A DNA stretch of 64,000 nucleotides from Streptomyces sp. M41(2017) (GTDB lineage: Bacteria; Actinomycetota; Actinomycetes; Streptomycetales; Streptomycetaceae). The number at the start of each line of letters is the position of its first letter. The first letter of the stretch is position 1. The DNA is taken from NCBI RefSeq assembly GCF_002078175.1, contig NZ_MWFK01000001.1, positions 1,178,001 to 1,242,000 of the forward strand, written 5' to 3'. The position numbers and the translations under genes are program-made. The notes beneath the pieces are model-generated. The model did no database searches. It was not told the origin of the DNA and saw nothing but the letters and a program-made list of their open reading frames with translations. Positions 34,777 to 45,203 of the stretch are shown in pieces.

Positions 34777-37080
34777 GTGCCCCGGTTCAGTGTCATCGTC
34801 CCCGCGTTCAAGGTTCAGGCGTACCTGCACGAGTGCCTCGAATCGGTGCTCGAACAGTCGTATCCGGATCTCGAACTCATCGCGGTGGACGACTGTTCGC
34901 CCGACGCGTGCGGGGCGATCATCGACGAGTTCGCGGCCCGCGACGCGCGGGTCCTCGCGGTGCACCTGCCGGAGAACGTGGGACTCGGCCGCGCCCGCAA
35001 CGCGGGGATCGAACGCGCCACCGGCGACTACCTGCTCTTCCTGGACAGCGACGACACCCTCACCCCGGACGCACTGCACGCGATCGCCGACCGGCTGAAG
35101 GAGACCGCCGAACCGGACGTGCTGGTCTACGACTACGCCCGCACCTACTGGTCGGGCGAGGTCCGGCGGAACCAGCTCGCGGCGGAGCTGTCCGAGGAGG
35201 GCCCGGCACCCTTCCGGCTCGACGAACGGCCGGGCCTGCTCCGGCTGCTGATGGTGGTCTGGAACAAGGCGTACCGCCGGGAGTTCGTCGAGCGCGAGGG
35301 CCTCACCTTCCCGCCCGGGTACTACGAGGACACGCCGTGGACCTATCCGGCGATGATGTCCGCCGAGTCGATCGCCACGCTCGACCGGGTGTGCGTGCAC
35401 TACCGCCAGCGGCGGCACGGCAGCATCCTCGGCACCAGCAGCCGCAAGCACTTCGACGTCTTCGCCCAGTACGACCGGGTGTTCGCGCACGTCGCCGCGC
35501 ACCCGGAGCTGGAGCGGTGGCGTCCGCTGCTGTTCCGCCGCATGGTCGACCACTTCTCCACGGTGTTCGTGAAGCGGGACCGGCTGCCGCGCGGCGCGCG
35601 TGCCGAGTTCCTGCGCAAGGCCCGCGACCACTACCGGCGTTACCGCGTGCCGGGCTCCCCCGCCGGACTGCGGCTGCCTCTGCGGCACGCCCTGGTCAGG
35701 TTCGGCACGCACCGCACCTACCGGCTGCTGTCACTCCTGTCACGGACCCGGAAGAGAGCCGTGCGGCTGGCCGGCGCCCTGCGGCGCTCGGCACGGACCG
35801 CGGCGCTCCGGCTCCACTACCGCGTGCAGCTCCGGCTCCCGCTGCGCGCCGACCGCGCGGTGTTCTCCAGCCACGGAGGCCGCGGACACGGCTGCAATCC
35901 GGGCGCCCTGGAGTCGGCGTTCCGCACGTACGCGCCGCACGTCCGCACCACCTGGATCGCCGACCTCGAACACCATCACACGATCCCCGCCGCCACCGGC
36001 CGGCTGCGCCCCGGGACCGCCGGCTACTGGACGGCGCTCGCCCGCTCCAAGTACCTCGTGAACAACGTCGGCTTCGACCGGAGTCTGGTGAAGCGGCCCG
36101 GCCAGGTCGTGATCCAGACGCAGCACGGGACACCGCTCAAGCACATGGGCCTCGACCTCCAGGACCGACCGGCCGCCGCCCGTGGCACGGACTTCGCCGA
36201 GCTGCTGCGCGACGCCGACACGTGGGACTACTGCCTGTCGGCCAACCGCCACTCCACGCTGGTCTGGGAGCGTGCCTTCCCCTCCTCGTACGACACGCTG
36301 GAGTACGGGATGCCGCGCAACGACGTGTTCCAGCAGGCGACTTCGGCCGACGTGGCCCGGCTGCGCGCGTCGCTCGGCATCCCCGAGGGCGCGGTCGCCG
36401 TGCTGTACGCGCCCACGTACCGCGACTACCGGAGCGGCCAGCGCCGCACCCTGGACCTGGAGCGGGTGCTGCGGCAGCTCGGGCCGCGGTTCGTGATCCT
36501 CACCCGCGCCCACCACCGCTACGGAGCGCCGCTCACCGACGCCCCGGGCGGCCGGCTCATCGACGTGTCGGACCATCCGAGCGTGGAGTCGCTGTGCCTC
36601 GCCTCGGACGCGCTGGTCACCGACTACTCGTCCCTGATGTTCGACTACGCGGGCCTGGACCGGCCGATCGTCGTCCACGCCGACGACTGGGAGGCGTACG
36701 AGGCGGCCCGCGGCACCTACTTCGACCTGCGCGCCTTCCCGCCCGGCGCGGTCGCCCGCAGCGAGGACGAGCTGATCGACATCTTCGCGACCGGCCACTG
36801 GCGGGGCTCGCGCTCCTCGCAGCTGCGGGCCGCGTTCCGGGAGCGTTTCTGCCCGTACGACGACGGGCGCGCCGGGGAACGGGTGGTGCGGCGGGTGGTG
36901 CTCGGGGAGACGGCGGGGCTGCCGCCCTTCATCCCGTTCGCGGAGCGGCACCCGGTCCCCTCGGCCGTCGAGGCGCCTCCTCGCACGGGAGCCTCCGCCC
37001 CGCCCGAGGTCGCCGCCGCCGCGCCGCTCGCGGCCGTTCCGGCGCCGGGTGGTGCCCTCCCCCTGACCGAACAGCACTGA
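34777..37080 (+). CDS. GT2-TagF fusion glycosyl/glycerophosphotransferase (paralogue 1)
   Basis: This 767-residue cytoplasmic or peripheral protein joins a GT2 domain (1-260; VPAFKV, VDDCSPD 37-43, FLDSDD 88-93) to a TagF-like CDP-polyol phosphotransferase domain (about 365-730; QTQHGTPLK with His450, RNDVF, TDYSSLMFDYA at 615). A helical Arg-rich linker separates them. The GTG at 34777 aligns with the starts of the next two paralogues; ATG 34750 is an in-frame alternative. It should add sugar and/or polyol phosphate units to a wall teichoic-type polymer. The C-terminal 45 residues are low-complexity. Confidence 0.9.
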   Translation: MPRFSVIVPAFKVQAYLHECLESVLEQSYPDLELIAVDDCSPDACGAIIDEFAARDARVLAVHLPENVGLGRARNAGIERATGDYLLFLDSDDTLTPDALHAIADRLKETAEPDVLVYDYARTYWSGEVRRNQLAAELSEEGPAPFRLDERPGLLRLLMVVWNKAYRREFVEREGLTFPPGYYEDTPWTYPAMMSAESIATLDRVCVHYRQRRHGSILGTSSRKHFDVFAQYDRVFAHVAAHPELERWRPLLFRRMVDHFSTVFVKRDRLPRGARAEFLRKARDHYRRYRVPGSPAGLRLPLRHALVRFGTHRTYRLLSLLSRTRKRAVRLAGALRRSARTAALRLHYRVQLRLPLRADRAVFSSHGGRGHGCNPGALESAFRTYAPHVRTTWIADLEHHHTIPAATGRLRPGTAGYWTALARSKYLVNNVGFDRSLVKRPGQVVIQTQHGTPLKHMGLDLQDRPAAARGTDFAELLRDADTWDYCLSANRHSTLVWERAFPSSYDTLEYGMPRNDVFQQATSADVARLRASLGIPEGAVAVLYAPTYRDYRSGQRRTLDLERVLRQLGPRFVILTRAHHRYGAPLTDAPGGRLIDVSDHPSVESLCLASDALVTDYSSLMFDYAGLDRPIVVHADDWEAYEAARGTYFDLRAFPPGAVARSEDELIDIFATGHWRGSRSSQLRAAFRERFCPYDDGRAGERVVRRVVLGETAGLPPFIPFAERHPVPSAVEAPPRTGASAPPEVAAAAPLAAVPAPGGALPLTEQH

Positions 37081-37203
37081 ACCGGAGTCCGCGTGCCCTC
37101 CAGCCCGTCGCGGCCCACGCCCACCCGGCCGACCACGTGGCGGCCGACCGGGCGCCCCGGGCGATGAAACCCCCGTTCGGCGCCCCTTGAGAGAAAGAGC
37201 AGA

Positions 37204-39363
37204 ATGCCCCGCTTCAGCGTCATCGTGCCCACCTTCGGAGTCGCCGGGCGCCTGTCCCACGCGCTGGACTCGGTCCTCACCCAGTCCTTCGGCGACGTCG
37301 AGCTGATCCCGGTCTGCGACGAGCCGGACTCACCGGCCGCGGCGGTCGCCGCCGGGTACGCCGCCCGCGACCCCCGGGTGGCGCCCGTCCACTCGCCGCC
37401 CTCGGGCGGCCTGAGCGGGGCCCGCAACGCCGGGATCGCGGCGGCGACCGGCGCCTACGTCCTCTTCCTCGACGGTGACGACGAGCTGGCCCAGGGTGCG
37501 CTCACCGCGTTGGACGCGGCACTGCCGGCCGGTGTGGACGTCCTCTACTTCGGGCACCAGCGGGTGCACTGGTGGGAGGGCGAGCCGAGCACACCGCCGC
37601 TCGACAAGGCCCCCGAGGTCCTCGGCGTGCACGTCCCGGCGTGGAGCGCGGCCTACCGTCGCGCCTTCCTCGTCGAGCGCGGACTCACCTTCCCGGAGGG
37701 GCATTTCACCGACGCCGGCTGGGGCGGGCTGGTGACGGTGGCCGCCGAGCGGACGGCCGTGCTGCGCACGGTCTGCGTGCGCCACCATCTGCGCCGCCAG
37801 GGCAGCCGGCTCAACGCCCCGGGCGAGCACCACTTCGAACTCCTCGACCAGGTCGAGCGGGTGCTGGCCCGGGTGGCCGAGCAGACCGTGCCCGCCGCCC
37901 GGTCCAAGGCGCTGTTCGGCCAGCTCTTCACCCTGGTCCTGAAGACGGCCGCGCATCCCACCCGGGTGCCGGCACGCCGCCGCCGGGCCTTCTTCCGCCG
38001 GGCGGGGCGGCTCTACCGGCGCCACCGTCCGGCCGGTTACCGCGTGCCGGGAGGCAGCCTCGGCGTGCAGCACCGGCTGCTCGCGACGGGCGCCTACAGC
38101 GCGTTCCGCGCCCTGCGCGGTGCCAACCGGGCCGCGGCCGGAGCGGTCCGGCGGGTCCCGCGCCCGAGGATGCTGCGCACCCGGGCCTTCTACGCCGCCC
38201 AGCTGCGCCGCCCGCTCGACGAGAACCTCGCCGTGTTCTGCGCGTACTGGGGCCGCGGATACGCCTGCAACCCGGCCGCGATCCATGCCAAGGCCCGTGA
38301 ACTCGCCCCGCACATCCGCTCGGTGTTCCTGGTGGAGCCGGACGCGGTGGACGCGGTCCCGAAGGACGTGGAGCACGCGGTGATCGGCAGCCGGCGGTCC
38401 TGGGAGGTGCTCGCCCGCGCCAAGTACCTGGTGAACAACGCCAACTTCGCGGACGCGGTGGTCAAACGGCCCGGCTCCGTCCACGTCCAGACGCAGCACG
38501 GCACCCCGCTGAAGAAGATGGGCGTCGACCAGTCGACGTATCCGGTGGTGGCCGCGGCGACCGGCAGCTTCACCAAGCTGCTGTCCCGGGTGGACCGCTG
38601 GGACTACAACCTCTCCTCCAACCGGCACTCCACCCAGATGTGGGAACGGGCCTTCCCCGGCGGCTACGAGGCCCTGGAGTACGGCTATCCCCGCAACGAC
38701 GTGTACTGCACGGCGACCGCCGAGGACGTGGCCCGGGTCCGTGAGCGCCTCGGGGTGCCCGAGGGGCGGACGGCCCTGCTGTACGCCCCCACCCACCGCG
38801 ACCACAGCACCGGCTTCGAGTCCCGCCTCGACCTGGAGGCCTTCTGCGACGCGGTCGGGGACCGGTTCGTCGTCCTGCTGCGGGCCCACTACTTCTACGA
38901 CGAGGGCAGCGGGCGCGGCTCGGGGCGGATCATCGACGTCACCGGGCACCGCTCCTCCGAGGACGTCTGCCTGGCCGCGGACGCGCTCATCACCGACTAC
39001 TCGTCGATCATGTTCGACTACGCCAACCTGGACCGTCCGGTCGTCGTGTACGCGGACGACTGGGAGGTCTACCGGGAGACGCGGGGCGTCTACTTCGACG
39101 TGATGGAGGAGCCGCCGGGCCGGGTCGCGCGCACCCCCGGGGAACTGGCCGCGCTCTTCACCGACGGCTCGTACGCCGACCCGGAGGCGACGGCCCTGCG
39201 GGCCCGGTTCCGCGAGCGGTTCTGCCAGTTCGACGACGGAAGGGCCGCCGAGCGGGTCGTCCGCAGGGTGCTGCTGGGCGAACCCCCCGAGGCGATCCCG
39301 CCCGTCCTGCCGCTCGCCGAACGCCGCCCGGCTCCCGCCGCGTCCACCCTCGTAAGGAGCTGA
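37204..39363 (+). CDS. GT2-TagF fusion (paralogue 2) with altered GT2 site
   Basis: This 719-residue protein has the same order as its neighbours. In the GT2 part the first acidic motif VDDCSPD is replaced by PVCDEPDSP (36-44) although FLDGDD (88-93) remains, so donor binding may be changed. The TagF part is intact: QTQHGTPLKKMG (His432), TDYSSIMFDYA (597). Start ATG 37204 follows GAGAAAGAG. Confidence 0.9.
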   Translation: MPRFSVIVPTFGVAGRLSHALDSVLTQSFGDVELIPVCDEPDSPAAAVAAGYAARDPRVAPVHSPPSGGLSGARNAGIAAATGAYVLFLDGDDELAQGALTALDAALPAGVDVLYFGHQRVHWWEGEPSTPPLDKAPEVLGVHVPAWSAAYRRAFLVERGLTFPEGHFTDAGWGGLVTVAAERTAVLRTVCVRHHLRRQGSRLNAPGEHHFELLDQVERVLARVAEQTVPAARSKALFGQLFTLVLKTAAHPTRVPARRRRAFFRRAGRLYRRHRPAGYRVPGGSLGVQHRLLATGAYSAFRALRGANRAAAGAVRRVPRPRMLRTRAFYAAQLRRPLDENLAVFCAYWGRGYACNPAAIHAKARELAPHIRSVFLVEPDAVDAVPKDVEHAVIGSRRSWEVLARAKYLVNNANFADAVVKRPGSVHVQTQHGTPLKKMGVDQSTYPVVAAATGSFTKLLSRVDRWDYNLSSNRHSTQMWERAFPGGYEALEYGYPRNDVYCTATAEDVARVRERLGVPEGRTALLYAPTHRDHSTGFESRLDLEAFCDAVGDRFVVLLRAHYFYDEGSGRGSGRIIDVTGHRSSEDVCLAADALITDYSSIMFDYANLDRPVVVYADDWEVYRETRGVYFDVMEEPPGRVARTPGELAALFTDGSYADPEATALRARFRERFCQFDDGRAAERVVRRVLLGEPPEAIPPVLPLAERRPAPAASTLVRS

Positions 39364-39364
39364 C

Positions 39365-41581
39365 GTGCCCCGCTTCAGCATCATCGTCCCCGTCTTCAAG
39401 GTGCAGGGCTTTCTGCGCGAGTGTCTCGACTCGGTCCTGGAGCAGTCGTACACGGACCTCGAGGTGATCGCCGTCGACGACTGCTCCCCGGACGGCTGCG
39501 GAGCGATCCTCGACGAGTACGCGGACCGCGACCCGCGCGTGCGGGTGCTGCACCTGCCGGAGAACGTGGGACTCGGCCGCGCGCGCAACGCGGGCATGCC
39601 CCTGGCCACCGGGGACTACCTGTTCTTCCTCGACAGCGACGACACCCTCACGCGGGGGGCGCTGCGCGCCGTCGCCGACCGGCTGGAGGAGACCGCGGAC
39701 CCGGACGTGCTGGTCTTCGACTACGCCCGCACCTACTGGTGGGGCGGCACCCGCAGGAACGTGCTCGCCCGGGTGCTCGCGGAGGCCGGCGCCGGGACCT
39801 TCTCGGCGTCCGAACACCCGGAGATCCTCGACCTGTTGATGGTGGTGTGGAACAAGGTCTACCGGCGCGGGTTCGTCGAGACGGAGGGCTTCGCCTTCCC
39901 GCCCGGCTACTACGAGGACACGCCGTGGACGTTCCCGGTGATGCTCAGCGCCCGGCGGATCGCCGCGCTGGACCGGATCTGCCTCGCCTACCGGCAGCGC
40001 CGGCAGGGCAACATCCTGTCCACCACCAGCCGTAAGCACTTCGACATCCACGACCAGTACGAGCGGGTCTTCGCGTTCGTCGACGCCCGGCCCGAGCTGT
40101 CGAGCTGGCGCCCCTACCTGCACCACAAGATGGGCGAGCACTGTCTCGACATCCTCTCCAAGCCGGACCGGCTGCCGGAGGGTGACAAGGCCGAGTTCTT
40201 CCGGCTGACGGCAGCGCTGTTCCGCAAGCACCGGAGCGGTCCCGTGCCGCCCGAACTGCGGGTGCTGGAGGGCGGGTTCACGCGGTACCGGCTGCGACGG
40301 CAGGCGGTGCGGACGGGACGGGAGCTGAGCCGGCGCGGGCAGCAGGTGCGCAGGGCGGCGACCGTGCGGGTCAAGCGCGGCTGGTCCACGCTGCACGAAC
40401 ACCGGCCTCTGGACCCGAACCTCGCGGTGTACTCGGCGTTCTCGCACCGCGGGGTCCTCGGCGACCCGGCGGCCGTGTACACGGCCGCGCGTGAACTCGC
40501 GCCGCACATCCGGGGCGTGTGGGTCGTCCGCGACGAGGAACAGGCGGTGCTGCTGCCGCCCGGCACCGAGCACGTCCTGCTCGACTCGCCCCGCTACCGG
40601 CGGGTGACCGCGCGGGCCACGTACTTCGTGAACAACGTCAACTGGCCGGGCTCCCTGGTGAAGCGCCCCGGCAGCGTCCACATCCACACGCATCAGGGCA
40701 CCCCACTGAAGTTCATGGCCGCGGACCTGCTGCACAAGCCCGGTGCCCGCCAGGGCTTCGACGTGCCGCAGATGCTGCGCCGCGCCGACCGGTGGGACTA
40801 CAGCCTGGTCGCGAACCGGCATTCGGAGCTGGTCTGGGACCGGGCCTATCCCTGCCACTTCGCCTCGCTGCGCACCGGCAGTCCGCGCAACGACGTCCTC
40901 GTGCGGGGCCGCTCCGAGGAGGGGGCCGGGGCCGCGGTCCGCGCCCGCCTCGGTATCCCGGCGGAGAACCGGGTGGTGCTGTACGCGCCGACGCGCCGCG
41001 ACTACGTGCGCGGCGGGCATGCCGACCGGCTCGACCTGGCCCGGTTCGCGGACGATCTCGGGGACGGCCACACCCTGGTCGTACGGCTGCATCCCTCGCT
41101 CGCGGACGGTCCGGCGCGCGGGATGGGCCTGGCCGAGCTGCACCGGCGGGGGGTGCTGGTCGACGCGACGGACGAGCCGTCCGTCGAGGACGTGATGCTC
41201 GCCTCCGACGCCCTGGTCACCGACTACTCGGCTCTGATGTTCGACTACGCCAACCTCGACCGGCCGATCGTGCTCCTCGCCGACGACTGGGGCGCCTATG
41301 CGGCGAGCCGGGGCGTCTATTTCGACGTCACCTCGGACGCGCCGGGCCATGTGGCGGGCACCCAGCGGGAGTTGGCGTGGCTGTTCGCGTCGGGGTCGTG
41401 GCGGGACGCGGAGTCGGCGCGGCTGCGGGCGGGATTCCGGGCGCGGTTCTGCGAGTTCGACGACGGGAGGGCCGCGGAGCGGGTGGTGCGGACGCTGATG
41501 CTCGGCGAGCGGCCCGATGTCCCTGCCGCGGCCGTCGCGGTTCCCGCGCAGGCGGGACACGACGTCCTCGCGTCCTCGTGA
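39365..41581 (+). CDS. GT2-TagF fusion (paralogue 3), family histidine replaced
   Basis: This 738-residue protein has an intact GT2 (VDDCSPD, FLDSDD) most like paralogue 1. In the TagF part, where paralogues 1 and 2 have QTQHGTPLK, it has HTHQGTPLK: the aligned histidine is Gln444 and a histidine lies one residue earlier (443). TDYSALMFDYA is retained. The GTG start at 39365 follows AAGGAG, one base after the previous stop, and its stop overlaps the next start in GTGA. Confidence 0.9.
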   Translation: MPRFSIIVPVFKVQGFLRECLDSVLEQSYTDLEVIAVDDCSPDGCGAILDEYADRDPRVRVLHLPENVGLGRARNAGMPLATGDYLFFLDSDDTLTRGALRAVADRLEETADPDVLVFDYARTYWWGGTRRNVLARVLAEAGAGTFSASEHPEILDLLMVVWNKVYRRGFVETEGFAFPPGYYEDTPWTFPVMLSARRIAALDRICLAYRQRRQGNILSTTSRKHFDIHDQYERVFAFVDARPELSSWRPYLHHKMGEHCLDILSKPDRLPEGDKAEFFRLTAALFRKHRSGPVPPELRVLEGGFTRYRLRRQAVRTGRELSRRGQQVRRAATVRVKRGWSTLHEHRPLDPNLAVYSAFSHRGVLGDPAAVYTAARELAPHIRGVWVVRDEEQAVLLPPGTEHVLLDSPRYRRVTARATYFVNNVNWPGSLVKRPGSVHIHTHQGTPLKFMAADLLHKPGARQGFDVPQMLRRADRWDYSLVANRHSELVWDRAYPCHFASLRTGSPRNDVLVRGRSEEGAGAAVRARLGIPAENRVVLYAPTRRDYVRGGHADRLDLARFADDLGDGHTLVVRLHPSLADGPARGMGLAELHRRGVLVDATDEPSVEDVMLASDALVTDYSALMFDYANLDRPIVLLADDWGAYAASRGVYFDVTSDAPGHVAGTQRELAWLFASGSWRDAESARLRAGFRARFCEFDDGRAAERVVRTLMLGERPDVPAAAVAVPAQAGHDVLASS

Positions 41582-42912
41582 GCGCCCCGACGGCCGCGCG
41601 CTCCGCGCGTTCCTGGTCGCGGGCACTGCGCCGGCCGCGGTCCCCGCGCGGCTGGGTGGTGGTGATCGCCGTGGTCTTCGCCGTGCTCCAGCTCGCCAAC
41701 ATCACCGGCCGGGACACCCCCGACACCAAGAACTACCTGTCGTACGCGCTGAGTCTGGGCGGCGACAGCAAGCACGAGGCCGCCGCCCGGACGATCGACT
41801 ACGCGTGCGCGAGCAGGGCGTCGGTCGCCCGCCGCAACCAGGCCGTCGACGTGGTGCGCTTCCACCGCGCCAGTCCGACGCGCCGGGTGGTCGAGGAGTG
41901 CCGTCGTGCCGAGTGGCGGGGGGTGTCCGCGCGGCTCGCGGCCGGCCAGACGGCCGGCCGCACGGTGCCGTTCATGCCGCCCCGCTTCATGCGGATCTTC
42001 GAGGTGCGGCCCGGCTATCCGGTGCTGCTGGTGCCGTTCGTCACGGTCCTCGGGGTGACGTGGGGTCTGTGGGTGTCGAGTGTCCTCGTGACGGTGGCCG
42101 GGGGCGTTCTCGTGTTCCTCGTGCTGCGGACCCTGCGCACCTCCACCGGCGCGGCCCTGACCGGTCAGGCGCTCTTCTACGTCCTGCCGTGCGGGACGAC
42201 GGCGATGCGCCCGATGACCGAGGGCCTGATGATGACGGTCACGCTGGCGGCGCTGTGGGGCTGCGCGCTGCTCCTGGAGGGCCGCGCGCGGGCCGGGACC
42301 TGGCTGGTGGGCGGGTCGCTGGCCGTCCTCTTCACGGTCAAGCATTCGCAGGCCCTCTTCCTCGGCCTGTGTCTGGCCGCCGTCTGCGCGCTGCACCTGG
42401 TGCGCCGGCGCCGCTGGGACGGGCCGTTGCGGACGCTCGGGGTGGTCGCCGGCTGTGCGGCGCTCGGCACCGTGCTGCTCGCGAGGCTGCTCCACTATCC
42501 CTCCGAGTCGGAAAGCCTCCAGGATCTCCTGACCGGGCACTTCTCCCGCCCCGACCGGGCCCGTCCGTGGCCGGAGTTCTTCCACCTGGAGAGCGCGTTC
42601 TGGATCGAGTGGCTGCGCCGGCAGCTGTGGGAGCCGCTGTTCCTGGCGGCCGTGCTGGCGGCCGGGTGGGGTGCGCTGCGGCGGCACCGCGCCTTCGCGC
42701 CCTTCCTGCTGGCGGCGGCGCTCACCGGGGTGCTCAACCAGGCGGGGCACCCGGACATCAACATCTGGGGCGACCGGCTGATCGTGGTGCTGTGGCTGCT
42801 CCCGGTGGTCGGTCTGCCGCTGCTCCTGGACGCGGTCGTCCGTCCGGGCGTACGGGCCCCCTCCGGCGCGGTGCCGGGGCCCGCCCGGCGGGACACCGAG
42901 GTCGCCCGATGA
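41578..42912 (+). CDS. Multi-span membrane protein, GT-C glycosyltransferase-like
   Basis: This 444-residue protein has a basic N-terminus, a first span (about 22-40, WVVVIAVVFAVLQLANI), an outer loop with acidic residues (GRDTPDTKNYLSYAL), then some eight further spans and a short charged tail. The layout suits lipid-linked-sugar transferases of the GT-C fold, with the acidic first outer loop as the active site. It is coupled to the third GT2-TagF gene (GTGA overlap), so it probably decorates the same polymer outside the membrane (inference). Confidence 0.75.
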   Translation: MSAPTAARSARSWSRALRRPRSPRGWVVVIAVVFAVLQLANITGRDTPDTKNYLSYALSLGGDSKHEAAARTIDYACASRASVARRNQAVDVVRFHRASPTRRVVEECRRAEWRGVSARLAAGQTAGRTVPFMPPRFMRIFEVRPGYPVLLVPFVTVLGVTWGLWVSSVLVTVAGGVLVFLVLRTLRTSTGAALTGQALFYVLPCGTTAMRPMTEGLMMTVTLAALWGCALLLEGRARAGTWLVGGSLAVLFTVKHSQALFLGLCLAAVCALHLVRRRRWDGPLRTLGVVAGCAALGTVLLARLLHYPSESESLQDLLTGHFSRPDRARPWPEFFHLESAFWIEWLRRQLWEPLFLAAVLAAGWGALRRHRAFAPFLLAAALTGVLNQAGHPDINIWGDRLIVVLWLLPVVGLPLLLDAVVRPGVRAPSGAVPGPARRDTEVAR

Positions 42913-42996
42913 GGTGATCCTGGGCTAGCGGCCCGGCACCGACGGGCATATACCGCAGATGCCACAAACCGTTGAGCCCGCCTTGCCCGCCGCCCG

Positions 42997-44649
42997 ATGA
43001 GCGCCGATGTCCTCGCCCGGCGGGGGGCCGTCCGGGGCGCGACGGCACTGCGCGGCGGCGGCACCTGGCGCCCGACGCCGTACCAGCTGTTCGGCGGCCT
43101 GTTCTGGCTGGTGGTGACACTCGCCTACTGGCGGGTCCCGCTGTGCTGCGACGCGGGCCAGCACGCGGCGGTCGTCGAGCGTCTGCGGGCTCATCTGCTC
43201 CATCCGCTGCACCCGATGGCGGACCTGCCGGGAGCGGGCAGCCCGTACTACTCGCCGTACGCGGTGGCGCAGGGCGCGTTCGCCCGGCTGACCGGGCTCG
43301 GCGGCTGGGCGGTGGTGCGGCTGTCCGGACCGGTGAACCTGCTGGTGCTGCTGACGGGCATCGGCCGTTTCGTGCGGAGCCTGACACCCCGGCCGTGGGC
43401 GCCGGTCCTCTGCCTGTGCGCGATGGTGCTGCTCTGGGGCACCGAGCGGGCCTGGTGGAGCGGCTATCTCGGGCTGATGTCGATGACCGGCAACCTCGGC
43501 TATCCGTCGACGTTCGCCATCGGACTGACCTTCTGGGCCTGGGCGCTCACGGCCACGCGCGCGGCGGGCACCACCGGCGGCCCGGTCCGCTTCGTCGGCC
43601 CGGCGGGTCTCAGCAGCTGGTGGGGGTACGCGGCGCTCGGCGGGCTGTACGGGCTGATCCTGCTCGTCCACCCGATCACCGCGATCGCGGCGGCGCTCGG
43701 AGCCGTGGCGTTCGTGGCGGGCTCGCGGCGCGTCCGACGCCCGGCCGTCGTGGGCCGCTGGCTGCTGACGGCCGCGGTGGCCCTCCTCGTCGCGTACGCC
43801 TGGCCCTACTTCGACGTCCTCGCGCTGACCGGGGACCGCAGCGTGGACGCCATGCACGAGCGGCTCTACGAGGGGATGCCCGGGCACTTCTGGCTGGCCC
43901 TGGCCGGACTGCCGGCCCTGTGGCTGCGGGCCCGGAACGCCCGCAGGCCCGGGGGGCACGGATGGCGCGACCCGCTGGTGCTGCTGTTCGCGCTGGACTG
44001 CGCGGTGGTCGCCTACGGCTGGGCGAGCGGGCACTACACGTACGGCAGGATCCTCGGGCTCACGCTCGTGCCGCTCCAGTTCGCACTCGGGGTGGAGCTG
44101 GCGGCGCCGCGGCCGTGGAGCCGGGGGCGGCGGCTGCTGGGGTGGGTGGCGGCCTGTGCCGCGCTGACCGGGTTCCTGACCGTGCAGGCCGGGGCGGTGG
44201 TGCCGCGCGCGCTGGACCCGGTCGGCTTCGACCAGCCGCCGCACTGGCCGACGTACGACTGGGCGGCCCGGCACATCGGGCCGGGTGAGGCGGTCATCAC
44301 CGACGGGTACTACGCGGTGCACCTGATCGCGGGTTACGGCCCCGACCTCGCCGCGCCCGCCTGGCCGGACCCCGCCCTCGACGAGGGCGAGCGGCGGCGG
44401 CGGGTCGCGGCGGTCCGCGCCTATCTCGACCCGGCCTCGACACGGGCCGCACGCACCGCCGTCGCCCGCCGGTACCACGTCCGCTGGCTGCTGCTGACGC
44501 GCTGGCGGCGGGTTCCCGAGGAGGCGACGGTGGTGGCGTGGAGCCGGGAGACCGGGGAGGTACTGGCCCGGGTCGGCACGGGATCCGGGACGGCCGGGGG
44601 CGGGGACACCGGCGCGGCGGCCCGCCCCGGGGTGCGCACCGGCCGCTGA
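42997..44649 (+). CDS. Multi-span membrane protein, GT-C-like
   Basis: This 550-residue protein has about ten spans and a C-terminal soluble domain (about 400-550; WPTYDWAARHIGPGEAVITD, VRWLLLTRW). The first outer loop (WRVPLCCDAGQHAAVVERL) has an Asp where GT-C enzymes place their base. The C-terminal domain resembles those that bind acceptor in arabinosyl- or mannosyl-type transferases. Exact activity is unknown. Confidence 0.72.
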   Translation: MSADVLARRGAVRGATALRGGGTWRPTPYQLFGGLFWLVVTLAYWRVPLCCDAGQHAAVVERLRAHLLHPLHPMADLPGAGSPYYSPYAVAQGAFARLTGLGGWAVVRLSGPVNLLVLLTGIGRFVRSLTPRPWAPVLCLCAMVLLWGTERAWWSGYLGLMSMTGNLGYPSTFAIGLTFWAWALTATRAAGTTGGPVRFVGPAGLSSWWGYAALGGLYGLILLVHPITAIAAALGAVAFVAGSRRVRRPAVVGRWLLTAAVALLVAYAWPYFDVLALTGDRSVDAMHERLYEGMPGHFWLALAGLPALWLRARNARRPGGHGWRDPLVLLFALDCAVVAYGWASGHYTYGRILGLTLVPLQFALGVELAAPRPWSRGRRLLGWVAACAALTGFLTVQAGAVVPRALDPVGFDQPPHWPTYDWAARHIGPGEAVITDGYYAVHLIAGYGPDLAAPAWPDPALDEGERRRRVAAVRAYLDPASTRAARTAVARRYHVRWLLLTRWRRVPEEATVVAWSRETGEVLARVGTGSGTAGGGDTGAAARPGVRTGR

Positions 44650-44666
44650 CCGGCCTCGCCCGCCCG

Positions 44667-45080
<414 letters not shown>

Positions 45081-45156
45081 GAGGACCATCCCTCTCAAGT
45101 CGATTCCTGGGCGGGGCGCCGGTCCGGCGGCCCCACGACCAGAATTAGAGCACGCA

Positions 45157-45178
45157 ATTAAGTTGTGCACAACTTAAT
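45157..45178. promoter_or_regulatory. OhrR operator, perfect 22-bp palindrome
   Basis: The half-site ATTAAGTTGTG is followed by its exact complement, centred between 45167 and 45168. It lies 77 bases from the ohr start and 25 bases from the ohrR start, well placed for one OhrR dimer to repress both directions. The half resembles known MarR/OhrR sites. Confidence 0.9.
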
Positions 45179-45203
45179 GGCTCGCACGAGCTATCCTGAG
45201 GAC

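Noticed and set aside
37081..37203. Possible small gene between GT2-TagF paralogues 1 and 2
   Set aside because: The 123-bp gap has no start with a ribosome site other than that of the next gene; it reads as ordinary spacer.
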